The position numbers and the translations under genes were made by a program. A stretch of DNA of 64,000 bases. It comes from Pomphorhynchus laevis. Taxonomy: Eukaryota; Acanthocephala; Palaeacanthocephala; Echinorhynchida; Pomphorhynchidae. The stretch is from NCBI GenBank assembly GCA_012934845.2, contig WNNJ02001820.1:186001-250000 (forward strand). Direction: 5' to 3'. Positions 1 to 9,747 of this stretch are shown in pieces. The notes below the pieces were generated by a model. It was given only the letters and a program-made list of their open reading frames with translations. It searched no databases and was not told the DNA's origin. The first letter of the stretch is position 1; the number at the start of each line of letters is the position of its first letter.

Positions 1-1635
1 ACAAAGGGAATGGAAATGCGGTCAAATGCAGCAGAAAAGTCAAGGAAAACAGCCACAGCTAGTTGATGGCTATTATCCCTACAAAACTGATGCACTTCAC
101 CTATTGCTGAATGAACCGAGCGTCCCTTGACAAACCCGTGAAAACTCGGTGGGATCAAATTACGCCTACTTAAATGGTCGCGGATTCTACGCGCAAGCGC
201 TTTTTCGTAGATGGAGATGAGGGAGTTTTGAATCGAAATGGGACGCAGATCTTTGGGACATGAAACCGGACTATGCTTTGGTAAGAAAATTCTACGACTA
301 ATATTGATGCCGGCTACATCGGATGGTGAGGCTAAAAGCATTGTGACGGCCACTTCTCTTCTTTGATCGGCTGTCAAAAGCTGACAGACTCGAGAAGATA
401 GTGGAGCGACGGATTTAGAGGTGCCCGGAAGTGGCCCCCAGGAGTTAAGGATATCTGTAACAGATAAGTCCCTGCTCCTGAAGTCACCCCAAGGCGGGAT
501 TGGTTGGGGAGATTGAGTGGCTCCATAATTATGTAGGGATAGTGACTCCTTCAAAACATTATCAAGGCCTATACTACCAATCCAACCCAAAGCTCTATCC
601 TTCCAACAGACAAACTTCTCCTTCTTGAATATCTTCCAGAAGGAAGACTGAGAAGGGTTAAGGTGAGCGATGTTCGCCTTATCCCTGCTCAGCTGGAACC
701 TATATCTAGTGCTCCAGTATTCATTCGAGATGGCCTGCCTGGCGGAAACAGAGACATTGGGAAGACGTAGCATTTTAGCCAAAACCTTGAGTTTTGTTGG
801 AGTGGGATTGTAAATATGACCTTTATAGGTAGTCGAAAGAAACGCGGTAGCTTGCGAGGAGAGGAAGGAATTAAATTCGGTCAAATTCTCATTACCAATT
901 CTGGGGAAGAGTTGGATAGCCGCCTGAAAGAAAGCCACTCTGATGGGATCAAAGTGAAACCTCCTTCTAAGCAACGTATCTTCCTCTATCCGCCAACGAA
1001 TTAGGTCATGAGAGATGGTCTGTTTTTGGCGCGACTGCTCAGTGCAGATGGGTTTCAACAACCACATCTTATGAAGCAGTAATATGTCGAGGAGAGAATT
1101 AGTTGTTGAGCAATGAAAAGTTGGGGACGGTGGTTTGTGAATAAGGTAATCGTTCCTGGCTCTGCGGAGTGCTGCATTAATCCAACGACCAGTTCTGTCG
1201 TTGAAGTCACCGAGTAACATGTCATAGCCACTACCCAAGATACGGTCCAGGAGATCACGGTTCTTGTGAATTTCCCCTGGCCTAATATAGATATTGGCTA
1301 TGCTGATACGTTTACCATTCTTACAAAGTGAAACAGCTAAACAAGACAGGGCTGGACAAGAATAGTTTAAAAGAAGGGATGATCTTAAGGAGCATTTAAC
1401 TAGGGTTAAAGAGACCTTGAGATGAAGAGGCGTGAGGAGGGGTTATGTACGGAGTGAAGTGGGTGTAAATATGCTTGGGGATAAATCGAGTAATGTCCTG
1501 GGGGATACGGATAGACCGCGTCTCCTGAAGGACTATAACATCCGCATCTCTACCAGATAGAAGGCTAAGAGCAGAAGCACCTCCCGAATTCCACTGAAGT
1601 ATATTCAGTGAAAAAGGCTCTTGACTACTTTGCAT
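1..1635 (-). pseudogene. LINE ORF2: endonuclease and start of reverse transcriptase, left-truncated
   Basis: ORF2 begins at 1635 with an APE-type endonuclease: LNILQWNSGG at the N-terminus, VIVLQETR a little later, and LLGDFNDRTGRW near 1200. After one frame change near 1400, a single frame stays open to the left edge of the window. It covers the endonuclease, the linker, and the first reverse-transcriptase blocks: RPISIQNSLISIYEKALARR, then GFVKGRSVHSAIGEV, with FLDFSAAFDRIS at the edge. The matching region at 17511-18428 carries the later RT blocks, including YADD. The frame has no stop inside the window. Whether the element is complete depends on sequence to the left. Confidence 0.8.
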
Positions 1636-1669
1636 TGTGTTACGACAGCTGGAGTGGGATGCCTACCTC

Positions 1670-2932
1670 CTAGCAGAAACTAGGAGAGAGAAAGTTGCCC
1701 TTCTCACTCCCAGCCCTACCAGGAGAAGACACTTGCCCACCGGCATTATCTTCATCTCCCTCTGAGGCCAACAACTCCCAGCATATATCATCTTTCTTTG
1801 CCAACTTCAAGGAAGCCAACTTTTGTTTAGAAGATGATCTCTTCTTAGAACGGGGGGCTCTCTTTGAAGAGGTAAGAATCGTCGATGGAGGAGAACGGGA
1901 CTCCTCGAATTTCGCTATCAGATGGTTCATTAAGGCTCGAATCTCGTCTTTATATGTCTGTAGTCTTGCGTCAACAATTTTGAAAATGTCGGTGTCCGAC
2001 ATACCATAACCGTTTGAATTGGATAAGCTGGCAGCGGCAAAGTGGGCCGGTTTGACCGGTGCCCCACAATGCCTTAATTTGTATTCTTTGAAGATAGGAC
2101 ATCTTCTAGACCAGGCCGGGTGCTGACCACCACAATTGGAACACAGAGGGGGGAGAGAACATTTCCCCTCATGGACTTCGGAAGAGCTGCAAACCCCACA
2201 CGTATGGGGCCTAGTACAGTTCGAGGACCAGTGCCCCCAGAGGTGGCACCCATTGCAATGGGGGTATGTTAAGTCATCAGCATCTACGATATTGAAAGAA
2301 AGATTGTACCCCAGAAAGGGGTTACATTTGCTTTTAGCCAGACATTCCGCCTGATCGACTGCGGTAGAACAGAATGCTATTGGTATAGCCTGGCCTTTCT
2401 TGCCCAGGATTGGGCGAATATTATGAATTTTGAACTCAGATGTGAGAGCAATGATATCTTCCTCCGTTGCGAAGGGCGGAAAATTATTAATTTTCAAAGT
2501 CGCCTGAATAGGCCTGTAAGTAGTTGACCCAAATTCTTTTAGGTGTGTTTCGAAGAATTCTAGGTACGATGCTGCCAGATCTGGAGAGCTGAAAGAAACC
2601 CGGATTTCGGAATCTAAATATTTTATCGAATTAAATAGAATTCTCTTCTTATAAGAGCTTGTAAACTCTCTCAGAAAAATATTGAAAAGATTCTTCCTTT
2701 CAAATGGTTGAAGAAGTCTGATTATTACCAGATTCACCACTTTAGGCACAGGAGGGAGTTCTCCATCCGTGCTTGAGATTAAAAAATTAGACGAAATAGG
2801 ACTAACCTTGTTTTCTTTGGCTTGAAAATTCGATGTTACATTAGAAATACCTGAGTTCCGTTCCATATTAGCTTGATTTTGTAAGTTGTTTGAAGCACCG
2901 ATGGTAAATTTTTGACTGCTTGACTTTTTCAT
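1670..2932 (-). CDS. LINE ORF1 protein with three CCHC knuckles (420 aa)
   Basis: This is the nucleic-acid-binding gag-like protein of the LINE, which in related elements coats the element RNA. The middle of the protein looks like the RRM-like domain found upstream of the knuckles in I and Jockey ORF1 proteins. It is followed by three zinc knuckles: CNGCHLWGHWSSNC (CX2CX4HX4C), CGVCSSSEVHEGKC, and CSNCGGQHPAWSRRC (CX2CX3HX6C). The last spacing is characteristic of the I/Jockey group. The C-terminus is rich in Lys, Arg and Ser. The frame is complete from Met to stop with no interruption, and ORF2 begins about 35 bases downstream. The start is the first Met of the frame, just inside the element's 5' end. 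Confidence 0.85.
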   Translation of the reverse strand: MKKSSSQKFTIGASNNLQNQANMERNSGISNVTSNFQAKENKVSPISSNFLISSTDGELPPVPKVVNLVIIRLLQPFERKNLFNIFLREFTSSYKKRILFNSIKYLDSEIRVSFSSPDLAASYLEFFETHLKEFGSTTYRPIQATLKINNFPPFATEEDIIALTSEFKIHNIRPILGKKGQAIPIAFCSTAVDQAECLAKSKCNPFLGYNLSFNIVDADDLTYPHCNGCHLWGHWSSNCTRPHTCGVCSSSEVHEGKCSLPPLCSNCGGQHPAWSRRCPIFKEYKLRHCGAPVKPAHFAAASLSNSNGYGMSDTDIFKIVDARLQTYKDEIRALMNHLIAKFEESRSPPSTILTSSKRAPRSKKRSSSKQKLASLKLAKKDDICWELLASEGDEDNAGGQVSSPGRAGSEKGNFLSPSFC

Positions 2933-3131
2933 TTTTTGACTTAAACAGTATATTAACTGTATATTAATACACGATTAACGGGTCATTTGAAATGGAAATA
3001 CTCGTAAAACTAATTTCTCCATTATATTTTCGCTTCGACGTTGAAATTATACGATCAAAACAGTTACCGACATAAATGTCAATTGTCGCAAAAAAAATTG
3101 TAATACTCGTGCGTTTACTTTTGGGATTGAT

Positions 3132-3138
3132 TATATAG
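3132..3138 (+). promoter_or_regulatory. TATA-like box upstream of the PGM3-like gene
   Basis: TATATAG lies about 40 bases upstream of the start codon at 3175. With a normal TATA spacing this would give a leader of only about 10-15 bases. In DNA this rich in A and T such a match is weak evidence. The gene has no visible 5' intron and the LINE lies just upstream, so the real promoter must be in roughly 2950-3174 or inside the LINE. Confidence 0.2.
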
Positions 3139-3174
3139 TACAAATTAAATATTACTTAATTCTAAGAAAGCTTA

Positions 3175-5526
3175 ATGAGTGATTTATTCCTTTACCAAAG
3201 GTTGATAAATAAGATATTATCTATATATCCGAAAATACTGCAAGATGAGAAAATAATATGTAATCAAAATGGATTCAACTTAGAGTATCATGCGAATATG
3301 GAGTTTCTTAGTAGTAGGCTTGCCATAGTTGCAGCAATTAGATCAATTAATCGTGGTTCCACTGTTGGAATGATGATAGGTACTTCGAACGGTCCATGGC
3401 AAAAAAACGGTATTATTCTTATCGACTCAGACGGAAACTTCTTTCCAGCAGAATGGATAATTATTACCGAAATGTTTCTTGATGATGGTGCGGAAATATC
3501 CCTTGAAATGACACAAACACTAGTGCAAATGATACCTCATAATGTAAAGAATGAACTCAAAAAGTGCATAAATACTTCAAGAATAACCAAAGACTTCAAT
3601 GCACCTATCTGCAATGATGATCAGCTTTGTCAAAGGCAAAAATTTAAGTATGATAAAATGCCCATAGGCTCTCATTTTCGACGAAACAATGCAGTATTAC
3701 TAATCGGATATGATACTAGGCCTAGAAATAGTTTCTACGCGTTAATAATTCGCTCTATTTGTAATTGTTTTAATATTAAAACTGAATGCTTCGGATATAC
3801 AACATTACCCATTTTAAGCTGTATGGTTAGAACAAGAAATAAAATGATCCATGAAAGAATATCAGTAGAAGTCAAATGTTCATGTGAATATTTAAAATCT
3901 TTGGCCGAAACTTATAACGAACTGTTAAGCCTGCGTATAAAACATTTTGATAATATCTCAAAATGCACATTAAATATGATTAATCGTTATCCAGAAAAGC
4001 CAAGAGAGCGTTTTGAAATTCTTAAAGGTGCTTACCTAGACCTCGCGAATGGTGTAGTAGCAATATTCGTTCACAGACTCTTTGATGGATATCTGAAGCC
4101 ATATATTATTGTGAATATGTGCAGAACTTTCAACTCAAAATCTGTAGTACTTTATTACAATCAAATTGCGCAAAATGCTAGAACAGTACGAGCGAACATG
4201 TCAAATTCTGAACTATCAATGAGTATGAATCCAAGTAACCATAATTCTGTCATAAAGGCTATTGTATTGTTAACATTTAAAAGTGGTGTTGATTATGTTT
4301 TACGTACTAAGACATCTTCTCTAATTAAATATGCTGTTACTCAAAATGAAGACGATGATCTGAATCACTTCTGCACATTTGACTCAGACGGTGACCGACT
4401 TGTGTTCTATCTAAAAAATATCGATAGCTTATCCGTAACAATAATAAAAGGTGGACAAATAGCAGCGTTGTTTGCATACTTTTTTAAGACAATTCTTGCC
4501 CGTATTGATTGCATCGAATATAGCATGGTTGTTGCTTTAAACACATATACTAATAGCGCTATAAAATTATACATTCAACGTGAATTAAATATAAGTGTAG
4601 TGGACCATACCAATTCTATACTTGACATGAGACATGTAGCTGAGCAAGCTGATATTGGTATCTACTTTACAGTTAATGGTCATGGATCTGTGTTGTTTAG
4701 TAAGTCATTTAATGATAAATTATTGACCTTAATAAACTTTCTTAATGAAAGAATAGGACTAAAGACGAATGTGAAACATGACTTTAGCAAATGCCCGGAA
4801 CTATTTAAATTTTATTGGGAATATACAAATGAGCGCCTGGTCGAACATTTAGATCTCTGTATGATAATATTTTATCTCACAAAATTAATTAATCAAGTTA
4901 TGGGTGATGCTCTCGCAAATTTCTTAGCAATCGAGTTTATTCTATCATACGAAAAAATGAAATTGCCTAATTGGAATTTTTTATGTAGAGAGATATCTTG
5001 TCATGAGATAAACTGGAATCCAAGCAAAGATTTTAATAACTTACCACTTGACAGCGAAACATGTGGGAAAATCACACACTTACTGGAATATAGCGGTTCT
5101 AACAATGGAAACAGATATTCCATACTTCAACACAAAATAGTCAATTTATTGATAGAGGCTGGAGCTTACCAATATCCTTATCTTCGTGAAGAATCACTCT
5201 CGTATGAAGAACGAAAGGTTATGGGTCAAATGGAAACTCTTTATGACTTTGAATTTGAATTAAAAAAGCTTAATGTCATGCTAGATTTAGAAGAAATATT
5301 TAAATCATGGGCACCCAAATTTAAATGCTGGTTACCAGGTAGACTGATCAGTAGCATTATCATATTGATTAATGCAGTGCAAGTTGGTAAATCGAGAATA
5401 GATGTTTGCCTTGACGAGTCAAAGTTAAATGCTAAAATCTATGTTGAATCTTGTCTACCCGACCGCACAGTTTTAATTGCGATCGGGATTATGTTGCTTC
5501 TAAGAATACATACAGTAACTTCGTGA
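3175..5526 (+). CDS. Divergent phosphoacetylglucosamine mutase (PGM3/AGM1)-like protein, intronless, probable pseudoenzyme
   Basis: PGM3/AGM1 enzymes convert GlcNAc-6-phosphate to GlcNAc-1-phosphate on the way to UDP-GlcNAc, in the cytosol. This 783-residue frame shows the family's blocks in order. Residues ~61-95 (GSTVGMMIGTSNGPW) match the serine loop. IGYDTRPR (177-184) matches IGRDTRP. FDSDGDR (402-408) is the metal loop with all three Asp. NGHGS (501-505) lies in the sugar loop, and INQVMGDALANFLAIEFIL follows. Several key positions are changed. Ser71 remains, but the following His-Asn of TASHNP is Asn-Gly. The sugar-loop Glu of EANGHG is Thr499. The C-terminal RPSGT phosphate loop is replaced around 746-755. 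The protein is ~240 residues longer than the usual ~540, with extra sequence before and after IGYDTRPR. It has no introns, which suggests a retrocopy. A frame this long in AT-rich DNA implies selection. Loss of activity is inferred. Confidence 0.8.
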   Translation: MSDLFLYQRLINKILSIYPKILQDEKIICNQNGFNLEYHANMEFLSSRLAIVAAIRSINRGSTVGMMIGTSNGPWQKNGIILIDSDGNFFPAEWIIITEMFLDDGAEISLEMTQTLVQMIPHNVKNELKKCINTSRITKDFNAPICNDDQLCQRQKFKYDKMPIGSHFRRNNAVLLIGYDTRPRNSFYALIIRSICNCFNIKTECFGYTTLPILSCMVRTRNKMIHERISVEVKCSCEYLKSLAETYNELLSLRIKHFDNISKCTLNMINRYPEKPRERFEILKGAYLDLANGVVAIFVHRLFDGYLKPYIIVNMCRTFNSKSVVLYYNQIAQNARTVRANMSNSELSMSMNPSNHNSVIKAIVLLTFKSGVDYVLRTKTSSLIKYAVTQNEDDDLNHFCTFDSDGDRLVFYLKNIDSLSVTIIKGGQIAALFAYFFKTILARIDCIEYSMVVALNTYTNSAIKLYIQRELNISVVDHTNSILDMRHVAEQADIGIYFTVNGHGSVLFSKSFNDKLLTLINFLNERIGLKTNVKHDFSKCPELFKFYWEYTNERLVEHLDLCMIIFYLTKLINQVMGDALANFLAIEFILSYEKMKLPNWNFLCREISCHEINWNPSKDFNNLPLDSETCGKITHLLEYSGSNNGNRYSILQHKIVNLLIEAGAYQYPYLREESLSYEERKVMGQMETLYDFEFELKKLNVMLDLEEIFKSWAPKFKCWLPGRLISSIIILINAVQVGKSRIDVCLDESKLNAKIYVESCLPDRTVLIAIGIMLLLRIHTVTS

Positions 5527-5655
5527 AAACATTATAATGACTTATATAAAAATATATCTGTATCAGGATATTAACTGCAAATAATTGGTATTGTCAATTA
5601 ATTGAAACTAGTTTATAGCTATTTAGTACTTGTTGACTGCAATCGTATTTTAATG

Positions 5656-5661
5656 AATAAA
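5656..5661 (+). terminator. Polyadenylation signal AATAAA of the PGM3-like gene
   Basis: A canonical AATAAA lies 130 bases after the stop codon of the PGM3-like gene. It is in a fitting place for the 3' end of that transcript. The hexamer is common in AT-rich DNA, so this is a positional inference. Confidence 0.4.
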
Positions 5662-5853
5662 GTTCCGTTTAAATTTAACGGCTATAGATGTTTTATTACT
5701 TACACATTACGCTTGTTAAATGTATTTATGTTAAATTTAATAGATTTACATTCGTGCCTTGTAATATCCTGACATACGGTTCATTTGGGAATTGATGTAA
5801 ACACTTAGTAATTAATCAAAGATGCTTATTGTCCCAAATATTTTATAAAAAAC

Positions 5854-6060
5854 AGCTGGACAATCAAAATTTTATTTTTAGCATACTAAAAAATAAAAAA
5901 ATGTTTAAACATAACTGTTTTCATTATCAGGAATTGCATTAGAAAACAATTATTTAAACCTAATTTTTTAAAACAATTGCTAATGATGAACACAATTGTG
6001 TTTAAAAATTTGAATATACATTTTTTATTATGCCAAAAATAAAATTTTGATTATCCAGCT
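5854..6060. repeat. MITE-like element with 31-bp terminal inverted repeats
   Basis: The two ends (5854-5884 and 6030-6060) are inverted repeats of 31 bp that differ at two positions. They begin AGCTGG and end CCAGCT. The 207-bp unit has an AT-rich interior and no coding capacity, as expected for a non-autonomous DNA transposon. A target duplication could not be fixed. It sits in the 3' flank of the PGM3-like gene, after the polyadenylation signal. Confidence 0.55.
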
Positions 6061-6503
6061 TATTTTCATACTCAGTAATTAATATTGATTGCAAATGATT
6101 TTAAATGTATAGTTTAAAAATCACTTTTTTAAATTTTAATTTAGAACTGTTGGATAATTTTTTTTGCATTTGTGTTTACAATTTGTCGACAGAAATATAT
6201 TTCAAGCACAATAAGATCACGTTATGGTGTTAGTTATTCGAACACTCCTGGAAATTAATATTTACAATTTAATTATTTAATGCCGGATTAAAATATATTA
6301 TTTTTTATATGGTCGAAATAAGTGTTATCGTTAAATTTTGCCATATAATATTTTAACTATAATATTAATATATTAAATTAGTTAAGTGAGGAACATTTAT
6401 AAAATTATGATATTACATTACGTTTATTCATATTAATTATAGTGTTATACTTTTAATACTGGCATTTTTTGATATTGCATACGATATTTTATTATTATTA
6501 TCA

Positions 6504-7075
6504 ATGGACAACAAAGTGAGAAGAGTCATCGGCCTGATTCGCCAAGCTCTTGTACATATTGACATCTCATGCTTCAAAACAATCTCACAAGCACTTATTT
6601 TGAGCATCATCCTGTATGCTTCGCCGACCTGTTACCCAATCATTTTACGAAAACGCAATAATCTAGAATCTGTCTTCCTATCAGCAACTAAAATGGTAAA
6701 AGCGTTTAGACATATGGAATATCAGGATCGGCTCACGAGTTTGGGAATGAGTTCACTTCGATATCTGCATTACAAGGCGGACATGTGCATAGCCTGGCAG
6801 ATTTTACACGACAATCGCCATCCACTCAGATCGCTAATGCGTACGCGTGATATAACCTCAGTTCGTGGTCATCAGCTTATGCTAAGAACACAACGATTAC
6901 GCTACAAACGAACGTCTCTATACTTCCAGCGAATCGTTAATACTTGGAACCACCTTGCTGACTGAACAGTTGCATCCTTGAATATGGCTTCTTTTAAACG
7001 AAATCTGGAGGAAGATACCTTCTCAAAGACGAAGATCGAGTCAGAGGACATATAAACAATAGCAAGTACCCTCTA
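6504..7075 (+). mobile_element. 3' end of a CR1-like LINE ORF2 (reverse-transcriptase C-terminus)
   Basis: The 153-codon frame at 6504-6965 is the C-terminal, post-RT part of a CR1-group LINE. It has a VRRVIGLIRQAL start, a block on Tyr/Leu-rich helices (SIILYASPTCYP), a FLSATKMVKAFRHMEYQDRL segment, RGHQLMLRTQRLRYKR, and FQRIVNTWNHLAD near the end. After the stop the same protein theme continues to about 7050 (MASFKRNLEED). The reverse-transcriptase core is missing, so this is a 5'-truncated copy. It differs from the LINE at 8325-15705. There is no clear poly-A tail. Confidence 0.65.
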
Positions 7076-8324
7076 CATTTACTTTTTACGCAGCAATCTC
7101 GGAACATACTGTCTTCAAAATATAATATATACTTTACATAAGACAATTTACAAAACGTATTAACTTGGTTTATAGTTTTTACATACAAAATATATAATTT
7201 GTATGATAATTTTTATTCTAATAGTAGGATGATTTAGATATTATTGACTCATTTTGCCAAATAATTTAGTTTAAACAATAAAAATAGTTATACAAATCAC
7301 AAATCAATTTAAGGATACGCTTAATGAGTGTATTATTGACATAAATTGCACGTTATAAGTTTCAGCCTTTTTAATACTTTGATACCTTGGGTTAATATAA
7401 TTTATCTTTTGGTATGTTAAGACGGTAATTAAAGATTTACAGCTAAATATGCAGGCTTTCTTAATATATAATGAACAGCTTCAAAATTATAGAAGCAGAA
7501 CATGAAACATCATAACAAGCAGAAAGAAGACAGTTCGCTCAATAAAAAGATCGGATATGACGAAGAAAGTGACCGTTTTCGAACTAATTCAAGAACAGTA
7601 ACATCGGACTCAAAATACATAAACAACTCACATAATCAAAAAATATTAAATAAATTTGTTAATAATATTTTAAATTAATAGGTACACAAGTACGCCATAC
7701 AGAAGGCGTCAATTATCGCTTAGAGATTACCAATGCAGGTATTTATTTTTCAGTAAGCCCGCTATTAATATCCTTTGAACTGTTATTGGGAGAGATAAGA
7801 GTCCAAATGGGTAATAGGAGTCTTAATTAATAGTCCAATTTCATGGGTAATAACATTAATTCTGAACTTGGACTTTTGGCTATAGTTGACACAAATTTCA
7901 TTCCCATGAGAGAATTTGACATTGTTGAGTCCTGGGCGCGGTTCTGGAGATCTTTTACTGGGTCAAAAAGGTTAGATTAACCATAGGCAATGTTTATATA
8001 AAGAGCGAGGCATGGAAAATAAAATCATGTCGGAAAGCTCTTTTTAAGTGTTTAATAATGATTATAAAAATGAACCCGGATTGTTTAGTTGATGATTTTA
8101 ATGGCCATTAGGTTATCGGCGTGGTTTAAAAGATAGAATAGTCCGAATTATGCCTAACAGTCCGACTTTTTTAGCCCAAGGAAAGCAATGGGATCTCTCT
8201 TAGATTTAGATCTTATCAATACTAGTAAGAGCTTTAAATTTGACTTATCTTGGTAAAAAAATATAAATATAAGAGTACACGATTGCGATCATTTGACAAC
8301 AACTTGGTCAGATACTTATAACAA
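7076..8324. other. Non-coding stretch with short open relics
   Basis: No recognisable gene was found. A 46-codon frame at 7843-7980 (+) has protein-like composition (ESWARFWRSF near its end) and may be an eroded ORF1 of the LINE that follows, but it matches nothing I can name. The rest is AT-rich without clear repeats. Confidence 0.4.
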
Positions 8325-9747
8325 TGTCTTTAGAGATATTTGCGCCGCATATTAGTGACGTCAAAGAATTAAAGGAAGACAACAATATGCTTTTTAATAT
8401 AAACTAGAGTTTAAATATTAGTGAAATTTCTAACTTTATTTGAAGTCACAGCAAAAAGATATATAAAGCATCTCCTACATACACAAAATACGATAGGAAA
8501 ATTTTTATTAAAAAACAAATGTGGACGACGATATATAAGCAAGAGAGCTCAGAAAAGAGCAGATTACACAATGAAATAATTTCACTCAAAATAAAATTGG
8601 CGTCCGGCTCTCCGGTGGAAACCCTTACTTCTGTAGAGTCAAACTTCTATAATAGTGATAGTTCGTGTTCAGGTGACTTAGTTGACTTTGAAAACGTTAC
8701 TGAGCGTGTCACAGTTTGCAATTATACGAACATTTTAGTCGGTTATTCAAATGCTCGCAGTATTATAGCTCAATTCTCTGGAATTAAATTCCAAGTAGAA
8801 TCAAAACGTTTTGACGTATTTTGTATGACTGAAACATGGCTACATGCAAAATTTTTGAATGATTATGTTATAATTCCTAACTATTTTCTAATACGGGCGA
8901 ATCGCTCGTATTGTGAACGTGGAGGTGGGGCAGCCGCATATGTGCGAAATAATCTCCTGGTATCGAACATTTCTGCTTTCGCGACGAGATCAGATTGTCA
9001 TTTGAAGATCTTGCTTTTACACTGGAAAATGGACAGCGATCTCGATTCTGTGTCCATTATCTCTCTCCGTCTTACGAATTAAGATTTGAATCCCTTAAAC
9101 TACATTTGCTGAGTTTATCTTTGTATCCTCTGATTCTGCTTTTAGATGACTTCAACATCTCCCACATAGACTGAGAAAGTAGCTTTTCATGATCACACTA
9201 AGGAATTAGGAAAGTATTGAGTGAATTTATGTTACTCGAAATGCTACTGGTTCAACATATATCATGTGATCGTTAAGACGCACCAATCTGCAATAGCGAT
9301 CACTGCGTGATCTCTCTATGTGACTGTTGGTATTAACTGGGCATTTTAAAACTCCAATTTTAAAAACGTTGTCGGGTAGATGTTGGTACTAGTCAACTAG
9401 TTGCAAACTTCCCAAAGGGCATCTGAAATAGTCCTTATGTTCACTTCGATTCGAATGTTCCAGTAGTCTTTGATCTTCTTGAGGAATTGAAGCGTATTTC
9501 AGACATCTTTGCACCGCTATGTGCCTGCAATTCAACGCATGGCCATCCTTCTTGGTTCGACATAGAGCTGCTTGATGCTATTAGGTCCTGCAACAAATTG
9601 TGGCGCAACTTAAGGCGTTCTCTAGCTTCCAAACGTGCCTACATTGAATGTCGGAACTTATGCAATAGGCTAAAATTTCAAAAACGATATTCGTACGAAT
9701 AGGGTATCGACAGGGATACATCTTTGAACCTTAGGAGGTTTTGGTCA
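8325..9747 (+). mobile_element. CR1/Jockey-type LINE, copy 1: 5' part (ORF1 tail and endonuclease)
   Basis: The stretch starts with coiled-coil-like relics (MSLEIFAPHISDVKELKEDN at 8325). The frame at 8519-9082 then enters an APE-type endonuclease: GYSNARSI, FCMTETWLHA and ERGGGAAAYVRNNLL. A further open piece at 9487-9702 (HPSWFDIELLDAIRSCNKLW) is the EN-RT linker. The sequence is the near-identical inverted partner of 34485-35841. Compared with that partner, it is interrupted after about 9747, and the missing continuation reappears at 14706. The LINE is therefore older than the block that splits it. Confidence 0.75.

Larger units (their letters stand above)
1..2950 (-). mobile_element. I/Jockey-like LINE, copy 1 (runs off the left edge)
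   Basis: This non-LTR retrotransposon is read on the minus strand. From its 5' end it has a short leader, ORF1 (gag-like, zinc knuckles) and ORF2 (apurinic endonuclease, then reverse transcriptase), which is cut by the left end of the window. ORF1 is uninterrupted, and ORF2 is open apart from one frame change near 1400, so this copy is younger than its relative at 17430-20590. The 5' end lies only about 220 bp from the start of the PGM3-like gene. The clade call (I/Jockey group) rests on the three-knuckle ORF1 and the EN-RT order, and is not tested by phylogeny. Confidence 0.85.

Noticed and set aside
1695-2354. Plus-strand frames of 104 and 72 codons across the LINE ORF1
   Set aside because: They are antisense shadows of the zinc-knuckle ORF1 on the other strand and show no family motif.
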